Shown here piece after piece: positions 1-7,590 of a DNA stretch of 64,000 nt. Every line of letters starts with the position of its first letter. Position 1 is the first letter of the stretch. The notes beneath the pieces were generated by a model. That model was not told the origin of the DNA and ran no database searches. It saw only the letters and a list, made by a program, of their open reading frames with translations. Location of the stretch: NCBI RefSeq assembly GCF_003610995.1, contig NZ_CP032543.1, positions 2,232,001-2,296,000 of the forward strand. The letters run 5' to 3'. Source of the DNA: Streptomyces griseus subsp. griseus. Lineage in GTDB: Bacteria; Actinomycetota; Actinomycetes; Streptomycetales; Streptomycetaceae. The translations under genes were made by a program, and so were the position numbers.

Positions 1-120
1 ATATGCCCTGTTTAAGTGGGATCAAGTGTGTCATAGCGGTCAGCGTTCTCCTGTTTCATAGGCGAATACGGGGGAACACGCGTTATCTCATCGCGTTTTT
101 ACGCAAGGCAATCGACGGGT

Positions 121-134
121 CTAAGGTGCCTTAG
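121..134. promoter_or_regulatory. Perfect inverted repeat abutting the acyltransferase start
   Basis: CTAAGG-TG-CCTTAG ends on the base before the ATG at 135 and includes the AAGG that would serve as ribosome binding site. It could be an operator or a small RNA hairpin; the binding partner is unknown. The rest of 1-120 shows no gene. Confidence 0.4.
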
Positions 135-1268
135 ATGTTCCAAGCTCCCAGCGTATTCACAAGGGCCCCGCTCCCCCCGGCGACCCGGGAGCCGGAGCCC
201 GGACGCGAGCAGACGCCCACCGCCCCGGCGCCCGCCAAGGCCCCGCCGACTACGGCGAAGAAGCGTGACCCCTACTTCGACAACGTGAAGTATCTGGCCA
301 TCGTCCTGGTCGCGGTGGCGCACGCCTGGGAACCGGTGATGGACGGCAGCCGGACCACCCGGGCGCTCTACATGGTCGTGTACGCGTTCCACATGCCGGC
401 CTTCATCCTCATCTCCGGCTATTTCTCCCGCACGTTCGACATGTCGGCCCCGAAGGTGAAGCGCCTGATCACCGGCGTCGCCGTGCCGTACGTCCTGTTC
501 GAGACGGCCTACTCGCTCTTCAAGCGGTACGTGGGCGACTCGCCCGACACCGCGATCACCCTGGTCGACCCGCTGTTCCTGACGTGGTTCCTGATCGCCC
601 TGTTCATCTGGCGGGTCACCACGCCGATTTGGCTCACACTGCGCCATCCGCTACCGGTGGCGCTCGGCATCGCCATGCTGGCCTCGATCTCCCCGGACAT
701 CGGTGACGACCTGGATCTCCAGCGGGTCTTCCAGTTCCTGCCGTTCTTCGTCCTCGGCCTGCTGATGAAGCCCGAGCACTTCCAGCTGATCCGGCGCCGC
801 GAGGTGCGGCTGCTCTCCCTGCCGCTGTTCGCGGGCGCGCTGCTGTTCGCGTACTGGATCGCCCCGCACATGCAGCTCGGCTGGCTCTACCGCGCCAACA
901 GCGCCCAGGAGATGGACGCCCCCTGGTGGTCCGGTGCGGTGATGTCGCTGGCCCTGTTCGGCTGCGCGCTGGTGCTGACCGTCGGTTTCCTGGCCTGGGT
1001 GCCGCGCCGGAACATGTGGTTCACGGCGCTGGGCGCCGGGACCATCTGCGGCTATCTCCTCCACGGCTTCCTGATCAAGGGCGCTGTCTACACAGGCCTG
1101 TTCGACCGGTACACCTGGCTCTCCGACCCCGTCGGCCTGGTCGTGGTCTCGGTGGTGGCCGCCGTCGCGGTGACGCTCATGTGCTCGCCGCCGGTGGGCC
1201 GGGCCCTGAAGTTCGCCACCGAACCGGACATGCCCTGGGCGTTCCGGAAAGATCCCGCGAAGCGCTGA
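135..1268 (+). CDS. Membrane acyltransferase, fucose 4-O-acetylase-like (acyltransferase 3 type)
   Basis: The 377-residue protein has a Pro/Ala-rich cytoplasmic N terminus of about 45 residues, then the motif YFDNVKYLAIVLVAVAHAWE followed by about ten hydrophobic segments. This is the layout of acyltransferase 3 and fucose 4-O-acetylase-related enzymes, which move acyl groups to extracytoplasmic glycans. The His in VAHAWE sits at the end of the first membrane segment, where the family keeps its catalytic His. The ATG at 135 follows an AAGG site lying inside the palindrome at 121-134. The substrate cannot be inferred; there is no glycan cluster around it. The gene ends at a convergent terminator shared with the HD gene. 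Confidence 0.8.
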   Translation: MFQAPSVFTRAPLPPATREPEPGREQTPTAPAPAKAPPTTAKKRDPYFDNVKYLAIVLVAVAHAWEPVMDGSRTTRALYMVVYAFHMPAFILISGYFSRTFDMSAPKVKRLITGVAVPYVLFETAYSLFKRYVGDSPDTAITLVDPLFLTWFLIALFIWRVTTPIWLTLRHPLPVALGIAMLASISPDIGDDLDLQRVFQFLPFFVLGLLMKPEHFQLIRRREVRLLSLPLFAGALLFAYWIAPHMQLGWLYRANSAQEMDAPWWSGAVMSLALFGCALVLTVGFLAWVPRRNMWFTALGAGTICGYLLHGFLIKGAVYTGLFDRYTWLSDPVGLVVVSVVAAVAVTLMCSPPVGRALKFATEPDMPWAFRKDPAKR

Positions 1269-1303
1269 GCCCGCTCCCTCTCTCCGCGCCTCTTCCTGCT
1301 TTC

Positions 1304-1335
1304 GATCCACCCGTGACGTCGGCCACGGGTGGATC
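1304..1335. terminator. Bidirectional terminator hairpin
   Basis: Perfect 12-bp stem (GATCCACCCGTG with its complement) and an 8-nt loop, between the convergent acyltransferase and HD genes. The right arm overlaps the HD gene stop codon at 1334-1336. Confidence 0.75.
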
Positions 1336-1834
1336 ACTGCGTTTCGGGGTTGGCCGAATCCTTTCGGTCCGAGGGCATTTCCCCGCCGGCCAGCCCCAAC
1401 AGCGCCCGCACCTGCGCATACTTCGCGGTCAGCCGGGTACGCACCGGCTCGTCCAGGACCGCGAGGCGGGCCGGATCCGCGTTGTGGGCCAGATCCGCCT
1501 CCTTGATGAGCAGCGCGCCCTCGGTGGCGAGGATCCGGGCCGTGTACGCGGACAGCTCCTCCCCCGGCCGCTTGGTGACGGCCAGGACCATGTCCTTGAC
1601 CTCCTGTGGCAGGGCGACCTCCGCCAGCCACCGCGCGGAGAGCGCACCGTCCTCGATCGCGTCGTGCAGCCAGGCCGCCGCGATCTGCCGGCCGGTGCCG
1701 CCGCGCACCCGTACGCCCTCGGCCACCGCGGCCAGGTGTTCCGTGTACGGGCGGCCCGCCTTGTCGGTCTGTGTCGCATGGGCCTCACGGGCAAGAGCCT
1801 CGATCTCGGCCAGGTCCAGATGGTCGTCAGCCAT
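1334..1834 (-). CDS. HD-domain phosphohydrolase, RelA/SpoT hydrolase-like
   Basis: 166 residues when started at the ATG at 1834 (MADDHLDL); the open frame runs 9 codons further upstream with only Arg-rich sequence. HD-superfamily metal ligands are visible: His33 in YTEHLAAVA, the His57-Asp58 doublet in WLHDAIED, and Glu61-Asp62. KEADLAHNAD near residue 120 resembles the KLADRLHN motif of (p)ppGpp hydrolases, so a small alarmone or nucleotide pyrophosphohydrolase is plausible. There is no synthetase, TGS or ACT domain, so it is not a full Rel protein. Substrate not proven. Confidence 0.75.
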   Translation of the reverse strand: MADDHLDLAEIEALAREAHATQTDKAGRPYTEHLAAVAEGVRVRGGTGRQIAAAWLHDAIEDGALSARWLAEVALPQEVKDMVLAVTKRPGEELSAYTARILATEGALLIKEADLAHNADPARLAVLDEPVRTRLTAKYAQVRALLGLAGGEMPSDRKDSANPETQ

Positions 1835-1984
1835 GGCCCGAACTCTACGGCGGCGCCTCAACGCCCGTCCTGGCCTGTGGTTTCACGGGGAGCGACCGCC
1901 CCTCCCCAGCGAACAGAAGCCGACAATTCGGCGGCGTCATAGTTGCAGAGTCAATCGTTCGGTAAACTAATTACTGATGGTTTA

Positions 1985-2011
1985 TTGACGCCCTCTTGAC
2001 ACTCTCTTGAC
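1985..2011. promoter_or_regulatory. Three TTGAC direct repeats phased every 11 bp
   Basis: TTGAC occurs at 1985, 1996 and 2007, in AT-richer sequence between the divergent HD gene and antiporter. On the minus strand the units read GTCAA. An exact 11-bp period is how tandem response-regulator half-sites such as Streptomyces PHO boxes are spaced, but the unit matches the PHO consensus only in part. Any one copy could also be a -35 element. Confidence 0.4.
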
Positions 2012-2059
2012 CTACCCCGAAGGAACAGGCTCATCGGACACGCAGACACCCTCCTCGCC

Positions 2060-3259
2060 ATGGGCGGCGCCTTCCTGGCCGCTGCCGTCCTCGCCCGCCT
2101 CGGCGGCCGCATCGGACTGCCGACGATCCCCCTGTTCATCCTCGCCGGCATCCTCCTCGGCCCCCACACCCCCGGTTACACGCTTCTCTCCAACCCGCAC
2201 GACCTGGAGATGCTCTCCGCGCTGGGACTCGTCCTCCTGCTCTTCTACCTCGGGCTCGAGTTCCACATGGACGACCTCAAGACAGGTGGCCGGAAGATGG
2301 CCATCGCGGGCGGGACATATCTGGCCCTGAACGTGGGAGCCGGCCTCGGCTTCGGTTTCGCGCTCGGCTGGGGCACGTCGGAGGCGCTGGTCCTCGCCGG
2401 CGTGCTCGGCATATCCTCGTCCGCCATCGTGACCAAGATCCTGGTGGACCTGGGGCGCATCGGTAACCCGGAGACCCGGCCGATCCTCGGCATCATCGTC
2501 GTCGAGGACGTCTTCCTCGCCCTCTACCTCGCGGCCCTCCAGCCGATCCTGTCCGGTGCGGACAGCCTCTCGGCCATGCTCGTCGACGGCGGCAAGGCCT
2601 TCGGCTTCCTGCTGCTGCTCGCCCTGGCCGCCCGGTTCGGGACGAAGCTCATCGGCAAGCTGATGAACACCAGGGACGACGAGCTCCTCGTCATCTCCTT
2701 CCTCGGTGTCGCGGTCTTCGTCGCCGGGGTCTCCGAGATGTTCGGCGTCGCCGACGCGATCGGTGCCTTCATGGTCGGCCTGATGCTCGGCTCCACCACA
2801 TCCGGCGAGCGCATCCTCAAGCTGGTCCACCCGCTGAGGGACGCGTTCGGCGCGATCTTCTTCTTCGCCTTCGGTCTCTCCATCGACCCGGGCGACCTCC
2901 TGAGCGTCTTCTGGCCGGTGCTGGCGGCCGTCGTCCTGACGCTCGCGATGAACGTGGCCGCGGGTCTCGCGGCCTCCAGGATCTACAGCTTCGGCACCCA
3001 GGCCACGGCCAACATCGCCACCACGCTGGTGGCCCGGGGCGAGTTCGCGCTCATCCTGGCGACGATGGCGGCGGCCGCCGGACTGGACAACCGGCTCTCG
3101 CCGTTCATCGCCGGTTACGTGCTGCTGCTCGCCGTCCTCGCACCGCTGGCGGCCGGACGTTCCCACTGGCTGGCCAAGATCCTCCCCGGCGGACGCGACA
3201 AGGACGGTGGCGGCAAGGACGGCGACAAGGATCAGGAACAGATCCCGGTCTCCGTCTGA
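2060..3259 (+). CDS. Cation/proton antiporter, CPA2 (Kef-type) family
   Basis: 399 residues with about 12 membrane segments. The N-terminal RLGGRIGLPTIPLFILAGIL-type signature and DAIGAFMVGLMLG in the second half are typical of CPA2 Na+/K+:H+ exchangers. The C-terminal tail is short, hydrophilic and Lys/Asp-rich, with no TrkA-N domain. ATG 2060 is the only canonical start available, yet it has no ribosome binding site. AAGGA at 2020-2024 lies 5 nt before an in-frame CTC (2030), and the ten codons from there continue the first helix smoothly, so the true start may be non-canonical. In-frame TGA at 1997 bounds the frame. Confidence 0.85.
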   Translation: MGGAFLAAAVLARLGGRIGLPTIPLFILAGILLGPHTPGYTLLSNPHDLEMLSALGLVLLLFYLGLEFHMDDLKTGGRKMAIAGGTYLALNVGAGLGFGFALGWGTSEALVLAGVLGISSSAIVTKILVDLGRIGNPETRPILGIIVVEDVFLALYLAALQPILSGADSLSAMLVDGGKAFGFLLLLALAARFGTKLIGKLMNTRDDELLVISFLGVAVFVAGVSEMFGVADAIGAFMVGLMLGSTTSGERILKLVHPLRDAFGAIFFFAFGLSIDPGDLLSVFWPVLAAVVLTLAMNVAAGLAASRIYSFGTQATANIATTLVARGEFALILATMAAAAGLDNRLSPFIAGYVLLLAVLAPLAAGRSHWLAKILPGGRDKDGGGKDGDKDQEQIPVSV

Positions 3260-3285
3260 ACGGAGACGGAGGGCGTCCCCAGGAG

Positions 3286-3327
3286 TCACCCGGAGGTGAT
3301 GATCACCACATCATCATCCCCGGGTGA
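3286..3327. terminator. Terminator hairpin between convergent genes
   Basis: Two 18-nt arms (3286-3303 and 3310-3327) pair with one mismatch and one G-U, around a 6-nt loop. It lies between the convergent antiporter and phosphatase genes. Confidence 0.65.
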
Positions 3328-3383
3328 TGGGCGTCTCTCCGCTGACGCGGCGCTCAGGGCGCGTCCGCGTCGACGCCGCCCGC

Positions 3384-4547
3384 TCAGGCCTTGCGGGAGA
3401 GCAGCAGGAGCGCCCGGTCGTCGTTGACGTCCTTGGCACAGGCCTCGATCAGATGCCAGGCCGCGCCCTCGAAGCCGGTGGAGACATAACGGTCGGCCTC
3501 GCCCGTCAGCCGGTCGATCCCCTCGGCGATGTCCCGGTCGGACGCCTCCACCAGGCCGTCCGTGAAGAGCATCAGCACGTCCCCCGGCGCCAGCGAGCCC
3601 TTGACCGCGTCGAACTCGGCCCCGTCGTAGACGCCGAGCAGCGGGCCCTCCCCCGACTTCTCCTCCCACTGGCCGCTGCCCGCGTGCAGTTGCAGGGCGG
3701 GCGGGTGGCCGGCCGAGAAGATCTCGTAGTCGCCGGAGTCCAGGTCCAGCACCAGATGGATCGAGGTGGCGAACCCCTCGTCCCAGTCCTGGCGCAGCAG
3801 ATAGCCGTTGGCGGCGCCGAGGAAGCCGTGCGCCGGCAGCGAGCCGAGCAGCCCGCCGAAGGCCCCGGAGAGCAGCAGGGCCCGGGAGCCGGCGTCCATG
3901 CCCTTGCCGGAGACGTCGGTGAGGACGACCTCCAGGGTCCGGCCGCCGTGGGTGCGGGCCGCGACGACGAAGTCCCCGGAGAAGGACTGGCCGCCGGCCG
4001 GGCGCAGGGCCATCTCGCGGTGCCAGCCCTGGGGCAGCCGGGGCAGGGAGCTCTGGACCCGGATGCGTTCGCGCAGGTCGAAGAGCATGGTGCCGCCGCG
4101 CCGCCAGGGCACACCGACCCGGGCCCGGAACTGAGCGAGGATCAGCCCGAAGAACCCGCAGGCGGCGACCACGAGCACGGTGCCCGGGGTGACCCTGGCC
4201 GGGCCGTCGGCGTACGGGCCCAGCGTCAGCGCCTCCACGATCAGGGCGGCGGCGGACGTGGCGTACAGACCGAGCAGGCTGGCGGGGCGCAGCAGGAGGC
4301 CGCCCGCGACGATGGGCAGGGCGAGGGCGGCCGGGTCGATCCAGACCGGGCTGGTGATGGTGGCGAGGGTGATGGCCGGAATGGTCAGCAGCAGACCGGC
4401 CATCGCGATCCAGTCGGAGCCGTCGCCCCGGAAGTAGTCCACCCCGGATTTGCGCAGCCCGATACGGGCCCGGTGCATCGATCTGCGCCACCGGGCCCAG
4501 AAGTCGTCCACTCCTCCGCGACGGGCCATTGCCGGGACCCTATCCAC
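3384..4547 (-). CDS. SpoIIE/RsbU-type PP2C serine phosphatase, membrane-anchored
   Basis: 387 residues. After a cytoplasmic start, three or four hydrophobic segments span about residues 45-145. A PP2C-like SpoIIE domain follows: GDFVVAART, LTDVSGKGMDAG and ALLLSG are its metal-binding and core motifs, with GDVLMLFTDGLVEA near the end. Such enzymes dephosphorylate anti-anti-sigma factors in partner-switching systems. No sensory PAS or GAF domain and no adjacent anti-sigma gene are present, so its sigma-factor partner is elsewhere. It is divergent from the acetyltransferase at 4635; the 87 bp between them show no obvious operator. Confidence 0.88.
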   Translation of the reverse strand: MDRVPAMARRGGVDDFWARWRRSMHRARIGLRKSGVDYFRGDGSDWIAMAGLLLTIPAITLATITSPVWIDPAALALPIVAGGLLLRPASLLGLYATSAAALIVEALTLGPYADGPARVTPGTVLVVAACGFFGLILAQFRARVGVPWRRGGTMLFDLRERIRVQSSLPRLPQGWHREMALRPAGGQSFSGDFVVAARTHGGRTLEVVLTDVSGKGMDAGSRALLLSGAFGGLLGSLPAHGFLGAANGYLLRQDWDEGFATSIHLVLDLDSGDYEIFSAGHPPALQLHAGSGQWEEKSGEGPLLGVYDGAEFDAVKGSLAPGDVLMLFTDGLVEASDRDIAEGIDRLTGEADRYVSTGFEGAAWHLIEACAKDVNDDRALLLLSRKA

Positions 4548-4634
4548 CCGGACGCCGCCGGTGCAGGGGGACCCCGGTCTCGATCCGGGCGAAATCGAGT
4601 CGTCCGCTTCGGCGCGCCCTGGTAGGGATGGCCT

Positions 4635-5870
4635 ATGACTTCAGAACTCCGTGTGCTGCGACCTGCCGAATGGAACGCCTGGTTTGCCTGTCTGGAGCGT
4701 GCGTTCGGGGGGGTGGAGAGGCCTCCGGAGTCGCGGGCGCTCTGGCAGGAGCTGACCGAGCACGACCGGTCCATCGGGCTCTGGGACGGGGAGGCGTGCG
4801 TCGGTACGGCGGGGGCGTACAGCTTCCGGCTGACCGTGCCCGGCGGAGTGGCGGTGCCCACGGCCGGGGTGACGATGGTGAGCGTGGCCGGGACGCACCG
4901 GCGGCAGGGGCTGCTGCGGAAGATGATGCGGCGCCAGCTGGACGACGTACGGTCCTGGGGCGAGCCGCTCGCCGTGCTCACCGCGTCCGAGCCCGCCATC
5001 TACGGGCGCTTCGGGTACGGCGCCGCGACCCGGGCCCTGAGCCTGGACGTCGACACCGCCCGCGTACAGCTGGACCTGCCGCCGGGCACGGACGAGGTGC
5101 GGGTGCGGTACGCGGATCCGGTGGCGGCCCTGCCCGCCTGCGAGGACGTGTACGGGCGGCTCGCCGCGGAGCGTCCGGGCACGCCGGTGCGGCAGCCGAA
5201 GTGGGAGCAGGCCGCGGTGATCGACACGGAGCAGGACCGGGCGGGCGCATCCCCGTTGCAGTGCGTGCTGGCCGAGCGGGACGGGGAGGTGGCCGGGTAC
5301 GCCACGTTCCGGGTGCGGCCGGACTGGAACCGGGCGGGGCCGAAGGGAACGGTGGCGCTGCGGGATCTGGCGGCGCTGGATCCGGCGTCGTACGCGGCGC
5401 TGTGGCGGTTCCTGTTCGGCATCGACCTGACGTCGACCGTGGAGACGGGCGAGCGGCCGGTGGACGAGCCGCTGATGCAGCTGGTCTCGGATGTGCGGCG
5501 GTGCGAGGCGCGGGTGCAGGACGGGCTCTACGTACGGCTGGTGGAGGTGGGGGCGGCGCTGGAGGCGCGGGCGTACCGGACGCCGCTGGATGTGGTGCTG
5601 GAGGTGGAGGACGCCTTCTGCCCGTGGAACGCGGGGCGCTGGCACCTGGTGGCGGACGCGAAGGGCAGTGCCTCGTGCCGGCGTGCGCCGGATCGCACGC
5701 CGGATCTGGAGCTGTCGGTACGGGAGCTGGGCACCGCCTACCTGGGCGGGGTGTCGTTCACCTCGCTCGCGGCGGCGGGGCGGGTGCGGGAGCTGCGGCC
5801 GGGTGCCGTGGAGGAGGTCTCGACGGCGTTCTCGTGGCACGTGGAGCCGTGGCTGCCGCACGGCTTCTGA
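4635..5870 (+). CDS. GNAT N-acetyltransferase, Eis-like
   Basis: 411 residues, the length of the Eis family. The first GNAT domain has VTMVSVAGTHRRQGLLRKMM (residues about 75-95), the acetyl-CoA pyrophosphate-binding motif with the V-x-HRRQGLLR loop typical of Eis. A second GNAT-like domain and a C-terminal SCP2-like region (LGTAYLGGVSFTSLAAAGRV) follow, and the protein ends in a free carboxylate Phe, as Eis proteins do. Eis enzymes acetylate amines of aminoglycosides and peptides; the natural substrate here is unknown. AGGGA lies just before the ATG. Confidence 0.85.
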   Translation: MTSELRVLRPAEWNAWFACLERAFGGVERPPESRALWQELTEHDRSIGLWDGEACVGTAGAYSFRLTVPGGVAVPTAGVTMVSVAGTHRRQGLLRKMMRRQLDDVRSWGEPLAVLTASEPAIYGRFGYGAATRALSLDVDTARVQLDLPPGTDEVRVRYADPVAALPACEDVYGRLAAERPGTPVRQPKWEQAAVIDTEQDRAGASPLQCVLAERDGEVAGYATFRVRPDWNRAGPKGTVALRDLAALDPASYAALWRFLFGIDLTSTVETGERPVDEPLMQLVSDVRRCEARVQDGLYVRLVEVGAALEARAYRTPLDVVLEVEDAFCPWNAGRWHLVADAKGSASCRRAPDRTPDLELSVRELGTAYLGGVSFTSLAAAGRVRELRPGAVEEVSTAFSWHVEPWLPHGF

Positions 5871-5927
5871 GCGGGGCGCGCGGGCGCGCGCTCCGGCCCC
5901 GGCCCTGACCGGACGGCGGGCGCGCGC

Positions 5928-6752
5928 TCAGTTACCCGACAGGCCGGGGCCCTGGCAGCGCGGGCACCAGAAGAGGTTGCGGGCGGCGAGGTCCGCCGTC
6001 CGGATCTCGCTCTGGCAGATGTGGCAGGGCAGGTTGGCCCGGCGGTAGACGTAGACCTCGCCGCCGTGGTCGTCCTTGCGGGGCGGGCGGCCCATCGCCT
6101 CGGGCAGGTGCTCGGGGCGGACGGTGTCGATGCGGTTGTTCCGTACGCCCTCGCGCATCAGCTCCACCAGGTCCGCCCAGACCGCGTCCCACTCGGCGCG
6201 GGTGAGGTCCCTGCCCGCGCGGTACGGGTCGATGCCGTGCCGGAAGAGGACCTCGGCCCGGTAGACGTTGCCGACGCCCGCGATGACCTTCTGGTCCATC
6301 AGGAGCGCGGCGACGGTGGTCCGGCTGCGGGAGATCCGCTGCCAGGCGCGCTCGCCGTCCTCGTCGCCCCGGAGCGGGTCCGGGCCCAGCCGCTCGTGTA
6401 TCGCGCGCTTCTCGGGCTCGGTGATCAGGGCGCAGGTGGTGGGGCCGCGCAGATCGGCGCAGTGGGCCGCGTTGACCAGGCGGAGGCGGACGGTGTCGGT
6501 GGGCGGCGGGGGCGGGGCGGTGCCGAAGCCGAGCTTGCCGAAGAGGCCGAGGTGGATGTGGACCCAGCCGGTGTCACCGAAGCCCAGGAAGAGGTGCTTG
6601 CCGTGGGCGTCGGTGGTGGTGAGGGTGTGCCCGTCGAGGAGGGCCGCGCTGTCGGAGAACTTGCCCTGCGGGCTGCTCACCCGGACCGGTCCGCCCGTGA
6701 ACCGCTCGGCGTGGTCCTGGGCGAGGCGGTGGATCGTGTGTCCCTCGGGCAC
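5928..6752 (-). CDS. Fpg/Nei-family DNA glycosylase (endonuclease VIII-like)
   Basis: 274 residues from GTG at 6752, chosen because Pro-Glu-Gly must follow the initiator: the N-terminal Pro is the catalytic nucleophile and the next Glu the general acid. AGGAG lies 9 nt upstream. The H2TH region is DQKVIAGVGNVYRAEVLF. The C-terminal zinc finger is C-x2-C...C-x2-C (CHIC...CPRC). The enzyme excises oxidised pyrimidines and cleaves the abasic site. Its neighbour is rpiB, the same pairing as Rv2464c-Rv2465c in Mycobacterium tuberculosis. Confidence 0.9.
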   Translation of the reverse strand: MPEGHTIHRLAQDHAERFTGGPVRVSSPQGKFSDSAALLDGHTLTTTDAHGKHLFLGFGDTGWVHIHLGLFGKLGFGTAPPPPPTDTVRLRLVNAAHCADLRGPTTCALITEPEKRAIHERLGPDPLRGDEDGERAWQRISRSRTTVAALLMDQKVIAGVGNVYRAEVLFRHGIDPYRAGRDLTRAEWDAVWADLVELMREGVRNNRIDTVRPEHLPEAMGRPPRKDDHGGEVYVYRRANLPCHICQSEIRTADLAARNLFWCPRCQGPGLSGN

Positions 6753-6852
6753 GGCGGGCTGCTCCTGGGGTTCCTGCTGGCGGGCGGACGGGCGGGTGAC
6801 ATGGCCGTGCCGCCGGGTGCGGGACCCGGCGGCACAGGCGGAGTGAGGCGGG

Positions 6853-7341
6853 TCAGCCCTGCTGCGGGTGGTGGGCCGGGATCGGGGGGAGCTCGCCGGT
6901 GTTCTCGTACGCCGAGAGCATCTCGATGCGGCGCGTGTGGCGCTCCTCGTTCGAGTACGGCGTGGAGAGGAAGATCTCGACGAACTTGGTGGACTCCTCC
7001 ACCGTGTGCATCCGGCCGCCGATCGCCACCACGTTGGCGTTGTTGTGCTCACGGCCGAGGGCGGCGGTCTGCTCGCTCCAGGCCAGTGCGGCGCGGACGC
7101 CCCTGACCTTGTTGGCGGCGATCTGCTCACCGTTGCCGGAGCCGCCGATCACGATGCCGAGGCTGTCCGGGTCCGCGGCCGTCTTCTCGGCGGCGCGGAG
7201 GCAGAACGGCGGATAGTCGTCCTGGGCGTCGTAGATGTGGGGGCCGCAGTCGACGGCCTCGTGCCCGTGGGCACCGAGCCACTCGACGAGGTGGTTCTTG
7301 AGTTCGTAACCGGCATGGTCGGATCCGAGGTACACGCGCAT
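6853..7341 (-). CDS. rpiB: Ribose-5-phosphate isomerase B
   Basis: 162 residues from ATG 7341. MRVYLGSDHAGYELK and GGSGNGEQIAANKVRGVRAAL are RpiB/LacAB signatures. The catalytic-base position is Glu72 (GNGEQ), as in the mycobacterial enzyme, instead of the Cys used by E. coli. It interconverts ribose-5-phosphate and ribulose-5-phosphate in the non-oxidative pentose phosphate pathway; transketolase, further along in the window, uses the same pool. It lies 100 bp upstream of the Nei-type gene on the same strand and may be co-transcribed with it. Confidence 0.95.
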   Translation of the reverse strand: MRVYLGSDHAGYELKNHLVEWLGAHGHEAVDCGPHIYDAQDDYPPFCLRAAEKTAADPDSLGIVIGGSGNGEQIAANKVRGVRAALAWSEQTAALGREHNNANVVAIGGRMHTVEESTKFVEIFLSTPYSNEERHTRRIEMLSAYENTGELPPIPAHHPQQG

Positions 7342-7590
7342 GGTGCGAAGTGTGGCACGAACTTCGCGGGGTGGCGGCCGGCGGGGTCGGAGCCTGTCAG
7401 GTCGCGGGGCGGAGACCGCCCGCTCGGACGGTGTGGCGAAGGCCACTTGGGTAATGATCAGGCAAATGATCCGGATGAGAGGGTTCCGTTTCTGCCGTCT
7501 TCCGGGCTTGAATGCGTGGCCTTGTCTTCCGCACCACCCCACGTGGAGCAGGGCACACCCTCATGCACGGAAACGTTAGGACTTCCCCCC

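Noticed and set aside
2012..3289. 425-codon open frame antisense to the antiporter, and similar very long antisense frames elsewhere (for example 46642-49959)
   Set aside because: High third-position GC makes antisense frames lack stops. Their translations are low-complexity Arg/Gly/Pro/His strings without ribosome sites or motifs.
5879..5927. GC-rich stretch between the convergent GNAT and Nei genes as a terminator
   Set aside because: GGGCGCGCGCTC is repeated directly rather than inverted; no convincing stem was found.
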